A stretch of 64,000 nt of DNA from Haloglycomyces albus DSM 45210 (GCF_000527155.1 NZ_AZUQ01000001.1:545891-609890), one strand, 5' to 3'; shown: positions 8,585-17,503, counted from the first letter of the stretch. Notes: a model not told the origin generated them from the sequence alone. Translations and numbers: made by a program.

Positions 8585-9052
8585 CTATTCCTCGAAGACC
8601 TTCTCGCAGGTTTCCATGGCCGCCTGGAATGTTGGATCGTCCATCATCTCCTGCGGCATGGCCTGCATCGAACCGCCCGGTTCGGGGTCCTCGAAGTCAT
8701 CGACGCCGTTCTCCCGCATGCACTCGGCGTAGGCGAGCATCTGCTGATAGGCCTCCTCGTCGGACTGCGGATCGCCTTCAACGGGCTCGGGTTCGAACTC
8801 CTCGCAGGCCTCCTTTGCCTCGCCGAAGGCCTCCATGTCACCCTCGTCAAGCGTCACCGAGCCCATGCCGCCTTCCGAGTCCTGCACGTCGATTCCGTTT
8901 TCCCGCAGGCATTCGTTGTATTTGACCCGCTTGTCCTCCTCGGTCATGCCTTCGGCGCCGTTGTCGCCCTCGCCGTCCCCTCCGCAGGCGGCGAGAACCA
9001 TCGCCAAGGCGGCGGGGAGGGCCAGTAGGGAAGTCCGTGTCGTCTTCTGCAT
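8585..9052 (-). CDS. Secreted lipoprotein with repeated CxRENG motif
   Basis: 155 aa. A lipoprotein signal peptide ends at lipobox LAAC (about residues 19-22), followed by an acidic Gly/Glu linker. Two internal copies of the same motif are visible, NECLRENGID and AECMRENGVD, each followed by acidic residues; two more Cys (ACEEF, TCEKV) could form disulfides. It is the first gene of the MacB-like operon, 7 bp before the adaptor gene, so it probably acts at the outer membrane face as a sensor or substrate-binding accessory. That role is inferred. Confidence 0.8.
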   Translation of the reverse strand: MQKTTRTSLLALPAALAMVLAACGGDGEGDNGAEGMTEEDKRVKYNECLRENGIDVQDSEGGMGSVTLDEGDMEAFGEAKEACEEFEPEPVEGDPQSDEEAYQQMLAYAECMRENGVDDFEDPEPGGSMQAMPQEMMDDPTFQAAMETCEKVFEE

Positions 9053-9218
9053 GATCTGCCTTTCTCGAATTGCGTTCGGCGTCCAATAAAGCAGAAGAGG
9101 GTTTTCTGATCCGTTTCCAATTCGCTTAACGGCGCAGAAACAGGGTCTCTGGTAACAATGGCTCCGCCGTCCCGGATCGGGATCAGCTCAATAGACTATT
9201 ACCTGGGGATATAAGACA

Positions 9219-9872
9219 ATGAAAATTCTTCTCGCGGAAGACGAGGAATTGCTCGCCGAATCGATCGCCGAGTGGCTCCGTGGCGAGGATCATGCCGTGG
9301 ACGTCGTTCTCGACGGCGATACAGCCCTCGACAAGGCCTGCGCCAACCACTACGACGTGATCGTCCTCGACCGCGACCTGCCGGTCGTCCACGGGGACGA
9401 TGTGTGCCGCTCAGTGGTGCTCTCCGGATTCAACGCCCGCATCCTCATGCTCACCGCCGCGGCCGGACTCGACGACCGCGTCGCCGGACTGGAGATCGGC
9501 GCCGACGATTACCTGGCCAAACCCTTTGCCTTCAAAGAGCTCTCCGCGCGGGTCTTCGCCCTGGGACGGCGCTCCCGCCCGGCCGCGCCGCCAACCCTCC
9601 GACGCCGGGGCGTCACCCTCGACATGGCCCACCGCCAGGCTTTCTACCAAGGGCGCTATCTGAACCTTTCCAAGAAGGAGTACGGCCTCCTCCGCGAACT
9701 GATGCTCGCCGAAGGCGCACCGGTCTCCTCCGAGCACCTGCTGGAGAAAGTCTGGGACGAGAACGCCGACCCCTTCACGTCCGCCGTCCGCATCGCACTA
9801 CACAAACTGCGTCGCAAACTCGACGCCGACCTGATCGAGACCGTCCCGGGCCTCGGATACCGCATCGCATGA
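9219..9872 (+). CDS. OmpR-family response regulator
   Basis: 217 aa. The receiver domain has acidic pair E7-D8, phospho-acceptor D51 (VIVLDRDLP), Thr in LTAAAG and Lys in AKPF. The C-terminal winged helix (about 125-217) ends with the typical LIETVPGLGYRIA. It is followed by its histidine kinase with an ATGA overlap and diverges from the MacB-like operon across a 166-bp spacer. It most likely controls that exporter operon, by analogy with other linked systems. Confidence 0.93.
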   Translation: MKILLAEDEELLAESIAEWLRGEDHAVDVVLDGDTALDKACANHYDVIVLDRDLPVVHGDDVCRSVVLSGFNARILMLTAAAGLDDRVAGLEIGADDYLAKPFAFKELSARVFALGRRSRPAAPPTLRRRGVTLDMAHRQAFYQGRYLNLSKKEYGLLRELMLAEGAPVSSEHLLEKVWDENADPFTSAVRIALHKLRRKLDADLIETVPGLGYRIA

Positions 9873-11131
9873 AGATGCCACGACTCAGCGGATGGAGCCT
9901 CCGAGCACGACTCACCGCCCTCTACAGCGGCCTCTTCGTCCTGGCCGGGGCGGTCCTCATCGTCCTCATCTACCTCCTGATCCAATCGCAGAGCATCACC
10001 AGCGTTGCCGCACAGCAAGCCGAGAACGCCGCTCCCCTCCCCGAAGCCGCCACCGAGGCCGTCCCCGGAGAGAACCCGGACTACACAACCGTGACCGTCG
10101 CCAGGCTGGTCGAGGACAGCTTCATGACCGAACTGCTGACTCAGGGCGCGCTCGCGCTGCTCGTCACCGGCCTGATCGCCGGCCTCCTCGGATGGTGGAT
10201 CACCGGACGACAACTGCGGCCGCTCGCAATGGTCACCGGAGCCGCCCGATCCCTGGCCACCGCCGGGCGAGCCGACCCCGGACGGGCCGAGAAGGTCGGC
10301 CTCTCCGGACCGGGCAACGAGGTCAAGGAACTGGCCGACACTTTTGACACCATGATCGACCGCCTACGCGATTCCTTCGACGACCAGAAGCGGTTCATCG
10401 CCAACGCCTCTCACGAACTGCGCACCCCCGTCGCCGTCTCCCGCGGGCTGGCCGAAGTCGCCATGAACCGGCCCACCGCCACCCCAGAGATGAAAGAGCT
10501 TGGTGAGAAGCTACTCCAGGTCAGCGACCGCCAGGAGCGCCTGATAGGCGCCCTGCTCCAACTCGCCCAGTCCGACCGTCCCGTAGCCGAACCCGAATCG
10601 GTCGACCTAGAGCCGGTGCTCGAACACCTCACCGCAGAGTACGAAGACGCGTATCCGCAGGTGCGTTGGGTGCTCGACACCGATCCGGGACGGGTCGCCG
10701 GAGATCCGGTCATGATCGAACAGCTCCTACGCAATCTGCTCGACAACGCCGGCCGCCACAACTCCCCCGACGGCGGGCTGGTGGAAGTCTCCCTTACCGC
10801 CTCCGACCGGACGGTCCTCACCGTCTCCAACACCGGTGCGCCCTTCACCAACGGGGAGGCCGCCGACCTTCTCAAACCCTTCTACCGCGGCCGTCTCGAC
10901 CGCGTCGCCGGTCCACGCGGATCCGGACTTGGGCTCTCGATCACCGAAGCGGTCGTTCACAGCCACAACGGAACCCTCCAGGTCGAACCTCGCGTTGGCG
11001 GTGGCCTGACCATTTCGGCGGACTTCCCCTCACACGAAACCGGAGTCACGCCTCCGGCAATCGACCAGGACCACATCCATGGAACCCACGACCATCGGGC
11101 AGCTCACGACACTGTCCGGTCCTTCGATTAA
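9869..11131 (+). CDS. Sensor histidine kinase
   Basis: 420 aa when started at the ATG overlapping the regulator stop. Two membrane segments (about 16-38 and 86-108) flank a short extracytoplasmic loop, followed by HAMP. The H-box is FIANASHELRTPVAVSRG, the N-box LLRNLLDNAGRHNS and the G2-box GPRGSGLGLSIT. The first G-box reads SNTGAPF, an Asn variant common among actinobacterial kinases. The small sensor loop and coupling to the MacB-like operon resemble envelope-stress or antimicrobial-sensing systems. Confidence 0.92.
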   Translation: MKMPRLSGWSLRARLTALYSGLFVLAGAVLIVLIYLLIQSQSITSVAAQQAENAAPLPEAATEAVPGENPDYTTVTVARLVEDSFMTELLTQGALALLVTGLIAGLLGWWITGRQLRPLAMVTGAARSLATAGRADPGRAEKVGLSGPGNEVKELADTFDTMIDRLRDSFDDQKRFIANASHELRTPVAVSRGLAEVAMNRPTATPEMKELGEKLLQVSDRQERLIGALLQLAQSDRPVAEPESVDLEPVLEHLTAEYEDAYPQVRWVLDTDPGRVAGDPVMIEQLLRNLLDNAGRHNSPDGGLVEVSLTASDRTVLTVSNTGAPFTNGEAADLLKPFYRGRLDRVAGPRGSGLGLSITEAVVHSHNGTLQVEPRVGGGLTISADFPSHETGVTPPAIDQDHIHGTHDHRAAHDTVRSFD

Positions 11132-11177
11132 GCTGAGCGGGCCGACCAGTTACCGACAAGAGCCGTAAGCGAGATCC

Positions 11178-11915
11178 ATGGAAGCCGTTTCAGACTTCGT
11201 CGACACACTGACCTCGACGCTCACCCCGCCCACCCGCTGGGTCCTCTACGCATGCCTCGGCGCGGCAGCGGTCATCGTCCTCTACCAGCCTGTATGGCGC
11301 TGGGTTCGCAACCTGGTCACCATCGCCCACGAAGGAGGACACGCCCTCACCGCAGTCCTCACGCGCCGACGCTTGACAGGCATCCGACTGCATTCCGACA
11401 CCTCGGGACTGACCTTCACCAAAGGACGTCCGACCGGACCGGGCGCCGTCCTGACCGCGTTCTTCGGCTATCCCGCCCCCGCGCTGCTCGGCCTCGGCGC
11501 CGCCGCGCTCATCGGCGGCGGCTACATCGTCGCCTTCCTCTGGATCGCCGTCCTCATCACCGCTGTCATGCTCATTTTCATCCGCAACTGGTTCGGTGCG
11601 CTCGCTTTGGTCATCGTCGGTGGTGGTGCCTTCGCCGCCACCTGGTACGGGTCCGCGGAGGTCCAGATCGGCGCCGCATACATCGCCGTGTTCGTCATCC
11701 TCCTCGGCTCGGTCAAGGCCGTCTTCGAACTGGCTGGGCAGCGCCAGGCCGCGCGCCGGACGGGCAACGTCGCCTCGGATGCCGACCAGCTGGCCAACCT
11801 GACCCGCCTGCCCGCCGGATTCTGGATGTTCGTCTTCTTCCTAATCAACGGTGCCTGCGCGGTTTACGGGCTCTGGCTCCTCCTGCCCGAGCAGGAGTTC
11901 TGGTCCACGCTCTGA
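11178..11915 (+). CDS. M50B-like integral membrane metalloprotease
   Basis: 245 aa with about six hydrophobic segments. The zinc-binding motif HEGGH is at residues 51-55, just after the first membrane segment, as in the peptidase M50B-like family (PF13398). Such proteins may cleave membrane substrates or act in envelope maintenance; the substrate is unknown. It starts 46 bp after the kinase gene on the same strand and may be cotranscribed. Confidence 0.82.
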   Translation: MEAVSDFVDTLTSTLTPPTRWVLYACLGAAAVIVLYQPVWRWVRNLVTIAHEGGHALTAVLTRRRLTGIRLHSDTSGLTFTKGRPTGPGAVLTAFFGYPAPALLGLGAAALIGGGYIVAFLWIAVLITAVMLIFIRNWFGALALVIVGGGAFAATWYGSAEVQIGAAYIAVFVILLGSVKAVFELAGQRQAARRTGNVASDADQLANLTRLPAGFWMFVFFLINGACAVYGLWLLLPEQEFWSTL

Positions 11916-12232
11916 AGGTGATCCCGCAACTCGGCTGCAGCCGTGAACTGCTCGCTACCGTTGCCCGTGCCCGAGTCACACCCAACGTATCCACTACGCC
12001 CGACCGTCACGACGGACGAACACCGTTCTCACCGCCGGTCAACCTCTCCTTGTGCCGTGTCACGCAGGCCTATCAGCTCGAGACGGCTCATGTCGTCCCT
12101 GGCGCTCCAATGCCTCTGAACCCAAACCGTCCGGGTGCAATTTCCAGGCATAGAGGCCCGCACGGAGAGTTCCGTCCCAATCGGCTCGTGCCCGAACATA
12201 GGGCCCGAGGCGAATCCCGCACACTCCCCAGC
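11916..12232 (+). other. Intergenic region without recognisable gene
   Basis: About 317 bp between the protease gene and the recombinase remnant. Open frames exist but show no recognisable protein. The interval may hold eroded 5' sequence of the recombinase pseudogene, whose N-terminal half I cannot find. Confidence 0.5.
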
Positions 12233-12588
12233 TCGCCATGTTTGGTCGACTACCTCACCAGACACATTGAACGATTCGGCACTGCCAAAGACGCTCGGGC
12301 CTTCCACTGCGAGCGCACGAATACTCGTATCGATTCTGCGGCGTTTCGGCAGGTGTGGATGCGAGCGTATGAGGAGGCATTGAGTGACGGGGAGTTGGTT
12401 TCTCCTCGTGTGCGTCGTCCGTATGATTTGCGGGCGTCGGGGTGTCGTTGCGTCGTACTGCCGGGGTTCCTTCTCGGCAAGTTACCGAGTGGGCGGGGAA
12501 TTCAGTGGAGGTTTGCGAACGGGTGTATTCGCGTGTGTTGGATAGTTTCGACGACACGTGGAAAAGCCGCGTGGACGGATTCTTTTAA
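12233..12588 (+). pseudogene. Frameshifted fragment of a tyrosine site-specific recombinase
   Basis: The frame from 12233 encodes a stretch typical of actinomycete phage/ICE integrases: LVDYLTRHIERFGTA, then a VWMRAYEEAL helix and RRPYDLR (the second catalytic Arg box). Right after this, a run of four G at 12439-12442 shifts the frame. Removing one G restores VSLRRTAGVPSRQVTEWAGNSVEV and the tyrosine box ERVYSRVLDSF, ending at TAA 12586-12588. The expected GHS histidine is replaced by Asn (GNS), and the N-terminal core-binding half is missing. It is therefore an inactive relic, not just a sequencing error. It lies 366 bp from the 3' end of tRNA-Trp, a common integration target. Confidence 0.78.
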
Positions 12589-12954
12589 ATTACTTCTTTA
12601 TTGATACTGGATAGTGCATACTCCCTCTGGTGGGTGCACACCTCAAGCAGATTTCCGTCGCTTTTAACCACAAGAAAACGACCAACGGTTGCAAGACCAA
12701 TGGTCAAAAAATCATGTTGAATCGAGGCGATGCGGCCCCTGAAGGGCCCCTGGACGAGGCCTATTTATAGGACACCTGTCTGACCACAAGGTACTGTCTA
12801 CAATCGACGGGGGTATTCCCACCGCCTCCACACAGCCGAAAACCGGTTTTACGGAATTGCAGGTCAGGTAACGCATCGAACGAATGAGCTAAAATAGATG
12901 ATTCTGAAAATCGAAAACCAGTACTAAATACCGATTGTTTTCGCAGGTCAAATG
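12589..12954 (+). other. AT-richer intergenic region between recombinase relic and tRNA-Trp
   Basis: 366 bp with visibly lower GC than the genes around it and no supported ORF. It contains the perfect palindrome AAAACCGGTTTT (12839-12850) and a short direct repeat GCAGGTCA (about 12862 and 12943). I see no clear second copy of the tRNA 3' end, so attachment-site repeats are not demonstrated. It is plausibly leftover mobile-element sequence. Confidence 0.45.
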
Positions 12955-13030
12955 TGGCAGGGGTGACAGGACTCGAACCTGCAACCTACGGTTTTGGAGA
13001 CCGTTGCGCTGCCAATTGCGCCACACCCCT
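12955..13030 (-). tRNA. tRNA-Trp (anticodon CCA)
   Basis: On the - strand the 76-nt sequence begins AGGGGTG and ends CACCCCT-G-CCA, giving a 7-bp acceptor stem with discriminator G and an encoded CCA. The anticodon loop CTCCAAA carries CCA. The T-loop is GGTTCGAGTC. It forms a complete cloverleaf for tryptophan tRNA. Confidence 0.95.
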
Positions 13031-13223
13031 AAATCAACCCGCAATGACTTTCGCCAAACGGATCAACGCCCAATATCTTACTTGTTCGCTTTCCGGCTCT
13101 GCAACCGGGGCCCTCGACTCACGTCACACCGACTCCATCGATGTCGCAACGGTGGGCACCGCCTGCCTCGGCAACCCGCTTGAACAGCGATACCGCTTGG
13201 AGAAGCCCTGGCTCCAACCCCGT

Positions 13224-13970
13224 CTACCTCGCCTCCAGCACTCGGCTCAAGAAGTCTCGCGCTCGCTGAGTCGACGGCCGTTCCAGAACATCCAGTGGAT
13301 TTCCTTCCTCCACAATCCGCCCCTCGTCCATGAACACCACACGGTCGGCGACTTCCTTGGCAAAGGTCATCTCGTGCGTCACCACGATCATAGTCATGCC
13401 GTCGTCGGCCAACCGGCGCATCACGGTCAACACGTCCCCCACCAATTCGGGGTCGAGCGCCGACGTCGGCTCGTCAAACAACATCAGGTCGGGGTTCATC
13501 GCCAACGCCCGGGCAATGGCCACACGCTGTTGCTGACCGCCCGACAGCTTCGAAGGAAAGACGTCGGCCTTATCGGCGACCCCCACCTTCTCCAGCTGTT
13601 CCATGGCGACCTGTTCCGCCTTGTCCCGATTGCGCCGCAGCACTTTCTCCTGTGCGATCGTCACGTTCCGCAACACGTTCATGTGTGGGAACAGGTTGAA
13701 GTGCTGAAACACCATACCGATCTGTTGCCTGGCGAGGTCGAGGTTGGCGTCGGGGTGGGTCAAGTCGAAGTCGTCCACCACGATCCGTCCCTCAGTGGGC
13801 GGCTCGAGCAGGTTAACGCAGCGCAGCAGGGTGGACTTACCCGATCCCGACGGACCGATGATGCAGACCACCTCGCCCGACTCAATCGTCAGGTCGATAC
13901 CCTGCAAAACCTTCAACTTACCGAATTGTTTGTGGAGGCTCTGAATGTCTACTTGAGGTGTCGGCATCAT
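13224..13970 (-). CDS. Polar amino-acid ABC transporter ATPase
   Basis: 248 aa. Walker [10 protein letters not shown], signature [16 protein letters not shown] and Walker [15 protein letters not shown] are present, together with the family hallmark [14 protein letters not shown]. These define the GlnQ/HisP/ArtP class that energises uptake of polar amino acids. The ATG at 13968-13970 overlaps the permease stop (ATGA). It is the last gene of a binding protein-permease-ATPase operon. Confidence 0.93.
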   Translation of the reverse strand: MMPTPQVDIQSLHKQFGKLKVLQGIDLTIESGEVVCIIGPSGSGKSTLLRCVNLLEPPTEGRIVVDDFDLTHPDANLDLARQQIGMVFQHFNLFPHMNVLRNVTIAQEKVLRRNRDKAEQVAMEQLEKVGVADKADVFPSKLSGGQQQRVAIARALAMNPDLMLFDEPTSALDPELVGDVLTVMRRLADDGMTMIVVTHEMTFAKEVADRVVFMDEGRIVEEGNPLDVLERPSTQRARDFLSRVLEAR

Positions 13971-14788
13971 CGCGCTTTCAGTTGTTTGGCTTCGAGTCGC
14001 CGGACTATGACGCTCAACGGCACGGTGATCAGGAGATAGGCAAGGCCGGCCAGGATGTATGGAGTGGAGTTGGCGTGTTTGGTCGCCAGGTCCGAACCGA
14101 ACTTGGTGAGTTCCGACGTGGCCATCGTGACCCCCATGACGTACACCAGTGAGGAATCCTTGCACAGCAGGATCAGCTCGTTGGTCAGGGGCGGGATGAC
14201 GATTCGGATGGCCTGGGGCAGAACCACGGTGATCGTCGCCCGGCTTTGGCTCATGCCGAGAGAACGTGCCGCTTCGACCTGTCCCTTGGGCACTGCCTGT
14301 ATCCCCGCCCGGAAGGTTTCGGCCAGGTAGGCGGCGGCCACGAGGCCGAGCCCCACCGCTACGGTTCCGTAAGTCCCGAACGGAAACGCGAACCCGGGGA
14401 ACGCGGTGGGAAGACCGAAGGCAAGCAGGAGAAATACGATGATGGCGGGCAGACCACGGAAGATCTCGACATACGTCATGGCGAGCCAACGATTGACCGC
14501 CACCGACGACATCTGCATGACCGCTAGAATCAGCCCGAGCACGAACCCGACCGTGTATCCCGACAACGTATATACGACGGTGTTGACCAATGCAACCGTC
14601 AAGAGGTCGGGAAACAGGTATGGGAACATGTCCGCGTTGAGGAACGACTCGCGGATCGTATCCCACTGCGCGAAGTAGACAAGCGCCAGAGCCAAACCGA
14701 CAAGTACCACGTACTGAACGGCTTGGCCGAGGCGTTGCTTCTTCCGGGGGCTCATCCCGGGGTGGAGCCGATATTGTTCAGTGCTCAT
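13967..14788 (-). CDS. Polar amino-acid ABC transporter permease
   Basis: 273 aa from the ATG that overlaps the binding-protein stop. Several membrane segments are visible. The EAA-type cytoplasmic loop contains [22 protein letters not shown], typical of the HisM/GlnP family. A single permease gene implies a homodimeric membrane channel. Substrate class is inferred from the linked GlnH-like protein. Confidence 0.9.
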   Translation of the reverse strand: MSTEQYRLHPGMSPRKKQRLGQAVQYVVLVGLALALVYFAQWDTIRESFLNADMFPYLFPDLLTVALVNTVVYTLSGYTVGFVLGLILAVMQMSSVAVNRWLAMTYVEIFRGLPAIIVFLLLAFGLPTAFPGFAFPFGTYGTVAVGLGLVAAAYLAETFRAGIQAVPKGQVEAARSLGMSQSRATITVVLPQAIRIVIPPLTNELILLCKDSSLVYVMGVTMATSELTKFGSDLATKHANSTPYILAGLAYLLITVPLSVIVRRLEAKQLKAR

Positions 14789-15606
14789 GATTCGCCTGAT
14801 TCGGCTCCGAACCACTGCTCGTATAGTTCGTCGTACGTGCCGTCCGATCGCGCGGCGGAAATGGTGTCGTTGACGACCTCGACGAGCGTTTCATCGGCGT
14901 CTTTCTTGAACGCGAAACCGTACTGCTCGCCGGTCTCCACGGTGCCGCCGACCTCGAAGGCGTCCGCATTGTCGGAGTCGCTCATCCATTCATTGATGAC
15001 GGGCTCATCCTGCAAGATCACGTCGATGGTGCCCGATCGGAGCGCCTGGAGCTGCTTACCGGAGTCTTCGAACTGGGTCGGATCCATTCCATTGTCAACG
15101 GCATGGTTGAAGCTGGTGGTGGCACTCTGCACGCCGAGTGTGAGGTCGCGTTCCTTGACCTCGTCGATCGAATCGATCGTCTCGCCGTCGGCGGTAAGGA
15201 AGGCAAGCGTCTCCTCGAAGTAGGGTTCCGAGAACGTCAAGTTCGGTTTCCGATCGTCGGTAATGGTGATACCGGCGGCCGCGAGGTCGCATTTGTCTCC
15301 GGTCATCGCCGCCCCGGATTCGATGGAGTCGAACTTGAGGTCGACGATTTCCTGTTCGACCCCGAGTTCGTCGGCCACAAGGTCCATAAGGTCCACATCA
15401 AAGCCCACGATGTCGCCGTCCTCTTCGTATTGGAAGGGAACGTAGGGAAGGTTGGTGCAGACGGTGAGTTTCTCTTCGTCGACCAGCGTGACGGTGTATC
15501 CACCGGAAGTGGTGGTGGAGGTGGCTCCGCCGCCACAGGCGCTCAGCGCAACGGTAAGTGTCGCCGTCGCTACTATTCCAGTGACATAGGTGAATCTGTG
15601 GTTCAC
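14785..15606 (-). CDS. Polar amino-acid-binding lipoprotein
   Basis: 273 aa. The signal peptide ends in lipobox LSAC (about residues 21-24). The mature part is a type-2 periplasmic binding fold of the GlnH/ArtJ class, with signatures VGFDVDLMDLVADELG and KCDLAAAGITITDDR. It captures an amino acid (Glu, Gln, Arg or similar) outside the membrane for the ABC permease encoded next. A TTGTGAATCACAA dyad sits about 45 bp upstream of its start and may control the operon. Confidence 0.92.
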   Translation of the reverse strand: MNHRFTYVTGIVATATLTVALSACGGGATSTTTSGGYTVTLVDEEKLTVCTNLPYVPFQYEEDGDIVGFDVDLMDLVADELGVEQEIVDLKFDSIESGAAMTGDKCDLAAAGITITDDRKPNLTFSEPYFEETLAFLTADGETIDSIDEVKERDLTLGVQSATTSFNHAVDNGMDPTQFEDSGKQLQALRSGTIDVILQDEPVINEWMSDSDNADAFEVGGTVETGEQYGFAFKKDADETLVEVVNDTISAARSDGTYDELYEQWFGAESGES

Positions 15607-15649
15607 TGTTACTCCTCAACTCGAAATCCAATGGACCCATCATTCCGAG

Positions 15650-15662
15650 TTGTGAATCACAA
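15650..15662. promoter_or_regulatory. TTGTGA-A-TCACAA dyad upstream of amino-acid ABC operon
   Basis: A perfect 13-bp inverted repeat with a single central base, 44 bp upstream of the binding-protein start in an AT-rich promoter region. Its position suits a repressor or activator operator. The arms resemble GntR/CRP-type half-sites, but I cannot name the regulator. Confidence 0.4.
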
Positions 15663-15806
15663 TACAACCCACGACTTGATCTCAATCATATAACGTTACA
15701 TTTAGTCATTATTATATCGTCTACATTAGTTACTAAGGGAAACAACGCAATACGATAAACATGAATTCAATATCCGTAGCGCTCTTCGTTAATCCCCGAG
15801 TGTTCG

Positions 15807-15840
15807 GCGAGCATGGACCGCACTCGGCGGCCATGCTCGC
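15807..15840 (-). terminator. 10-bp stem-loop downstream of RIO-kinase gene
   Basis: GCGAGCATGG (15807-15816) pairs perfectly with CCATGCTCGC (15831-15840) around a 14-nt loop. It lies 16 bp past the stop of the - strand kinase gene. No T-run follows. Confidence 0.6.
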
Positions 15841-15855
15841 TCCACGAAGAAACAC

Positions 15856-16833
15856 TTATACGACGGCCATGACGCGAGCGCGACATTCCTCGACCGCTTC
15901 CGGATCAAGCCCCTTGGAAATAAACCATCGTCCGATATTATCGATATCGCGATTGAGGAATTCGAACCCCTTCGGATTAGCGTAGACGTCGACGATTTGC
16001 GGTAGATCCACGAATAGAATGTCATCGTTTTCGTCGACGACGATGTTGTAGGCGGACAGGTCACCGTGGGCGTACCCGGTGTGGGCGAGGAGTTCGACGT
16101 TGTCGTCGACTTGTTCCCATAGTGCTTCGGCGCGTTCGGGTGTCATGGCCAGATCGGCGAGGCGGGGCGCACATTGGCGTTCGTCGCCGATGTATTCCAT
16201 GATCAGTTCACGGCCGTGTACTTGGACGGGGTAGGGCACCGCGATTCCTTCCTCGTAGCAGAGGCAGAGGGCGGCGAATTCGGCGTTGGCCCAGCGCCCG
16301 GCCGCCAGTTCACGACCGAATCGGCTTTTGCGTTCCAGTGCCCGTTTTTCGCGGGATTTCTTGACGCCTCGGGCGACGGTGTAATCGTTCGAGCGGTGGA
16401 ACAGGGAGTGGTCGCTGGTTCGATATCGTTTGGAGGCCATGAGGGTGGAGTCGTTGGCGTGGGGTATGGCTCGTTCGATGAGGTGCACGTCGGCCTCTTT
16501 TCCGGTTTTGAGAACGCCGAGTTCGTGGTCGACTGCTCCGGTGGCGGTGATGACCCAGTCAGGCAAGGGTTCGGGACCGCGTTGCATTGGTGGGGTGTCG
16601 GCCCATGTGCTCCAACGTTGTGCACCGTCGGGCGGGAGGTCGGGGTCGCCTTCCAGGGCGATGTCGGTGGTGCGGAGGGATTCGTAGTGGGCGTGTTCGG
16701 CTGCGCTAAAGGGATCGCCGGGGGTTGATCGGCGGGTTTTCTTCAAAGGAGTGTCTCCTGTGTGCGGGGCGATGATTGGCTGTGTCATCGCCGGTTGCTG
16801 TGGTCCGGTGGTTGGGTTCGGCGTCGTTCGCAA
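15856..16833 (-). CDS. RIO1-family protein kinase
   Basis: 325 aa. Kinase motifs are lexGKEADVHLI (ATP loop region), MASKRYR (catalytic Lys), HGDLSAYNIVV (catalytic loop) and FVDLPQIVD (metal-binding Asp). This is the RIO pattern with a shortened C-lobe. Bacterial RIO proteins are little studied; archaeal/eukaryotic relatives act in ribosome maturation. The start is uncertain: a TTG at 16833 lies 9 nt after a strong AAAGGAGG (16843-16850). The ATG at 16837, which has the ideal spacing, opens a different 43-codon frame. The next in-frame ATG is at 16788. Confidence 0.85.
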   Translation of the reverse strand: MRTTPNPTTGPQQPAMTQPIIAPHTGDTPLKKTRRSTPGDPFSAAEHAHYESLRTTDIALEGDPDLPPDGAQRWSTWADTPPMQRGPEPLPDWVITATGAVDHELGVLKTGKEADVHLIERAIPHANDSTLMASKRYRTSDHSLFHRSNDYTVARGVKKSREKRALERKSRFGRELAAGRWANAEFAALCLCYEEGIAVPYPVQVHGRELIMEYIGDERQCAPRLADLAMTPERAEALWEQVDDNVELLAHTGYAHGDLSAYNIVVDENDDILFVDLPQIVDVYANPKGFEFLNRDIDNIGRWFISKGLDPEAVEECRARVMAVV

Positions 16834-16906
16834 TCATCGCTACCTCCTTTGGTCGGTGTGGTTTCAATCTAGGTGGGTGACGTTGGGGGCGCAAGTTCTT
16901 TTTGAG

Positions 16907-17347
16907 TCATGTGCCCGGTTGGGTGGGGAGGGTCAGAGTTATCGGTGAATTTTTGGTGTGGGTGAGGGTGTCGATGGTGATGGGGTCGAGGGTGGCCATG
17001 AAGGCTTCGCGGGCTGCGGCGAGCGCGTGGCGCAGGGAGCAGTTGTGACGTAGTGGGCAGGGGGTGTCGCCTTCGCATCCGGCGACGTCTTCGGTTCCTT
17101 CGAGCATTCTGACGATGGTGCCGACGGAGACGTTTCTCCCGGCGTCGGTGAGGCGTAGTCCGCCTCCGCGTCCTCGTTTGGTTTCGATCCACCCGTGGCT
17201 GCCGAGCATGGCCACCGCTTTGGCGGCGTGGGTGTAGGGAATCGCGGTGGCTTCGGCCACTTCTCGGGAGGTGAGGCTTTTTTGATCGGTGTAGGCGAGT
17301 TGGATGAGGATGCGCAAGGATACGTCGGTGAATGCTTTCAGCCGCAT
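16907..17347 (-). CDS. nsrR: NsrR-like Rrf2-family Fe-S regulator
   Basis: 146 aa. An Rrf2 winged helix (residues 1-75, starting MRLKAFTDVSLRILIQLAY) is followed by three cysteines C91, C97 and C103 spaced C-x5-C-x5-C. That spacing is characteristic of the [4Fe-4S] NO sensor NsrR; IscR spacing differs slightly. NsrR normally represses NO-detoxifying flavohaemoglobin and itself. No hmp gene is present in the window, so its targets are elsewhere. The symbol is by family resemblance. Confidence 0.82.
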   Translation of the reverse strand: MRLKAFTDVSLRILIQLAYTDQKSLTSREVAEATAIPYTHAAKAVAMLGSHGWIETKRGRGGGLRLTDAGRNVSVGTIVRMLEGTEDVAGCEGDTPCPLRHNCSLRHALAAAREAFMATLDPITIDTLTHTKNSPITLTLPTQPGT

Positions 17348-17482
17348 AGGAAAATACTAGTCCTTGGGCCGTTGGGCGCGTCGGCTCTCGTGGTTGAGTG
17401 CTAGGCGTGTCGCAGAGGGATTGTTGACGGAGGGTGTCGTGGTGGGTTTGCGGTGCGGATGTTTAGGGTGGGGCCGCTTTGG

Positions 17483-17503
17483 AAATATGCATCTTAGAGT
17501 AGT
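17483..17503. promoter_or_regulatory. Possible NsrR-type half-dyad
   Basis: The sequence AAATATGCATCTTAGAGTAG lies between nsrR and the + strand small gene. GCATCTnAGA resembles NsrR sites as I recall them from Streptomyces, and the complement AAGATGCAT matches the enterobacterial half-site. Match quality is from memory only. Confidence 0.25.

Noticed and set aside
11252-12604. 450-aa open frame across the M50-like gene and the recombinase relic
   Set aside because: Its first half is an out-of-frame shadow of the metalloprotease gene; only the last third has protein similarity, to a truncated integrase.
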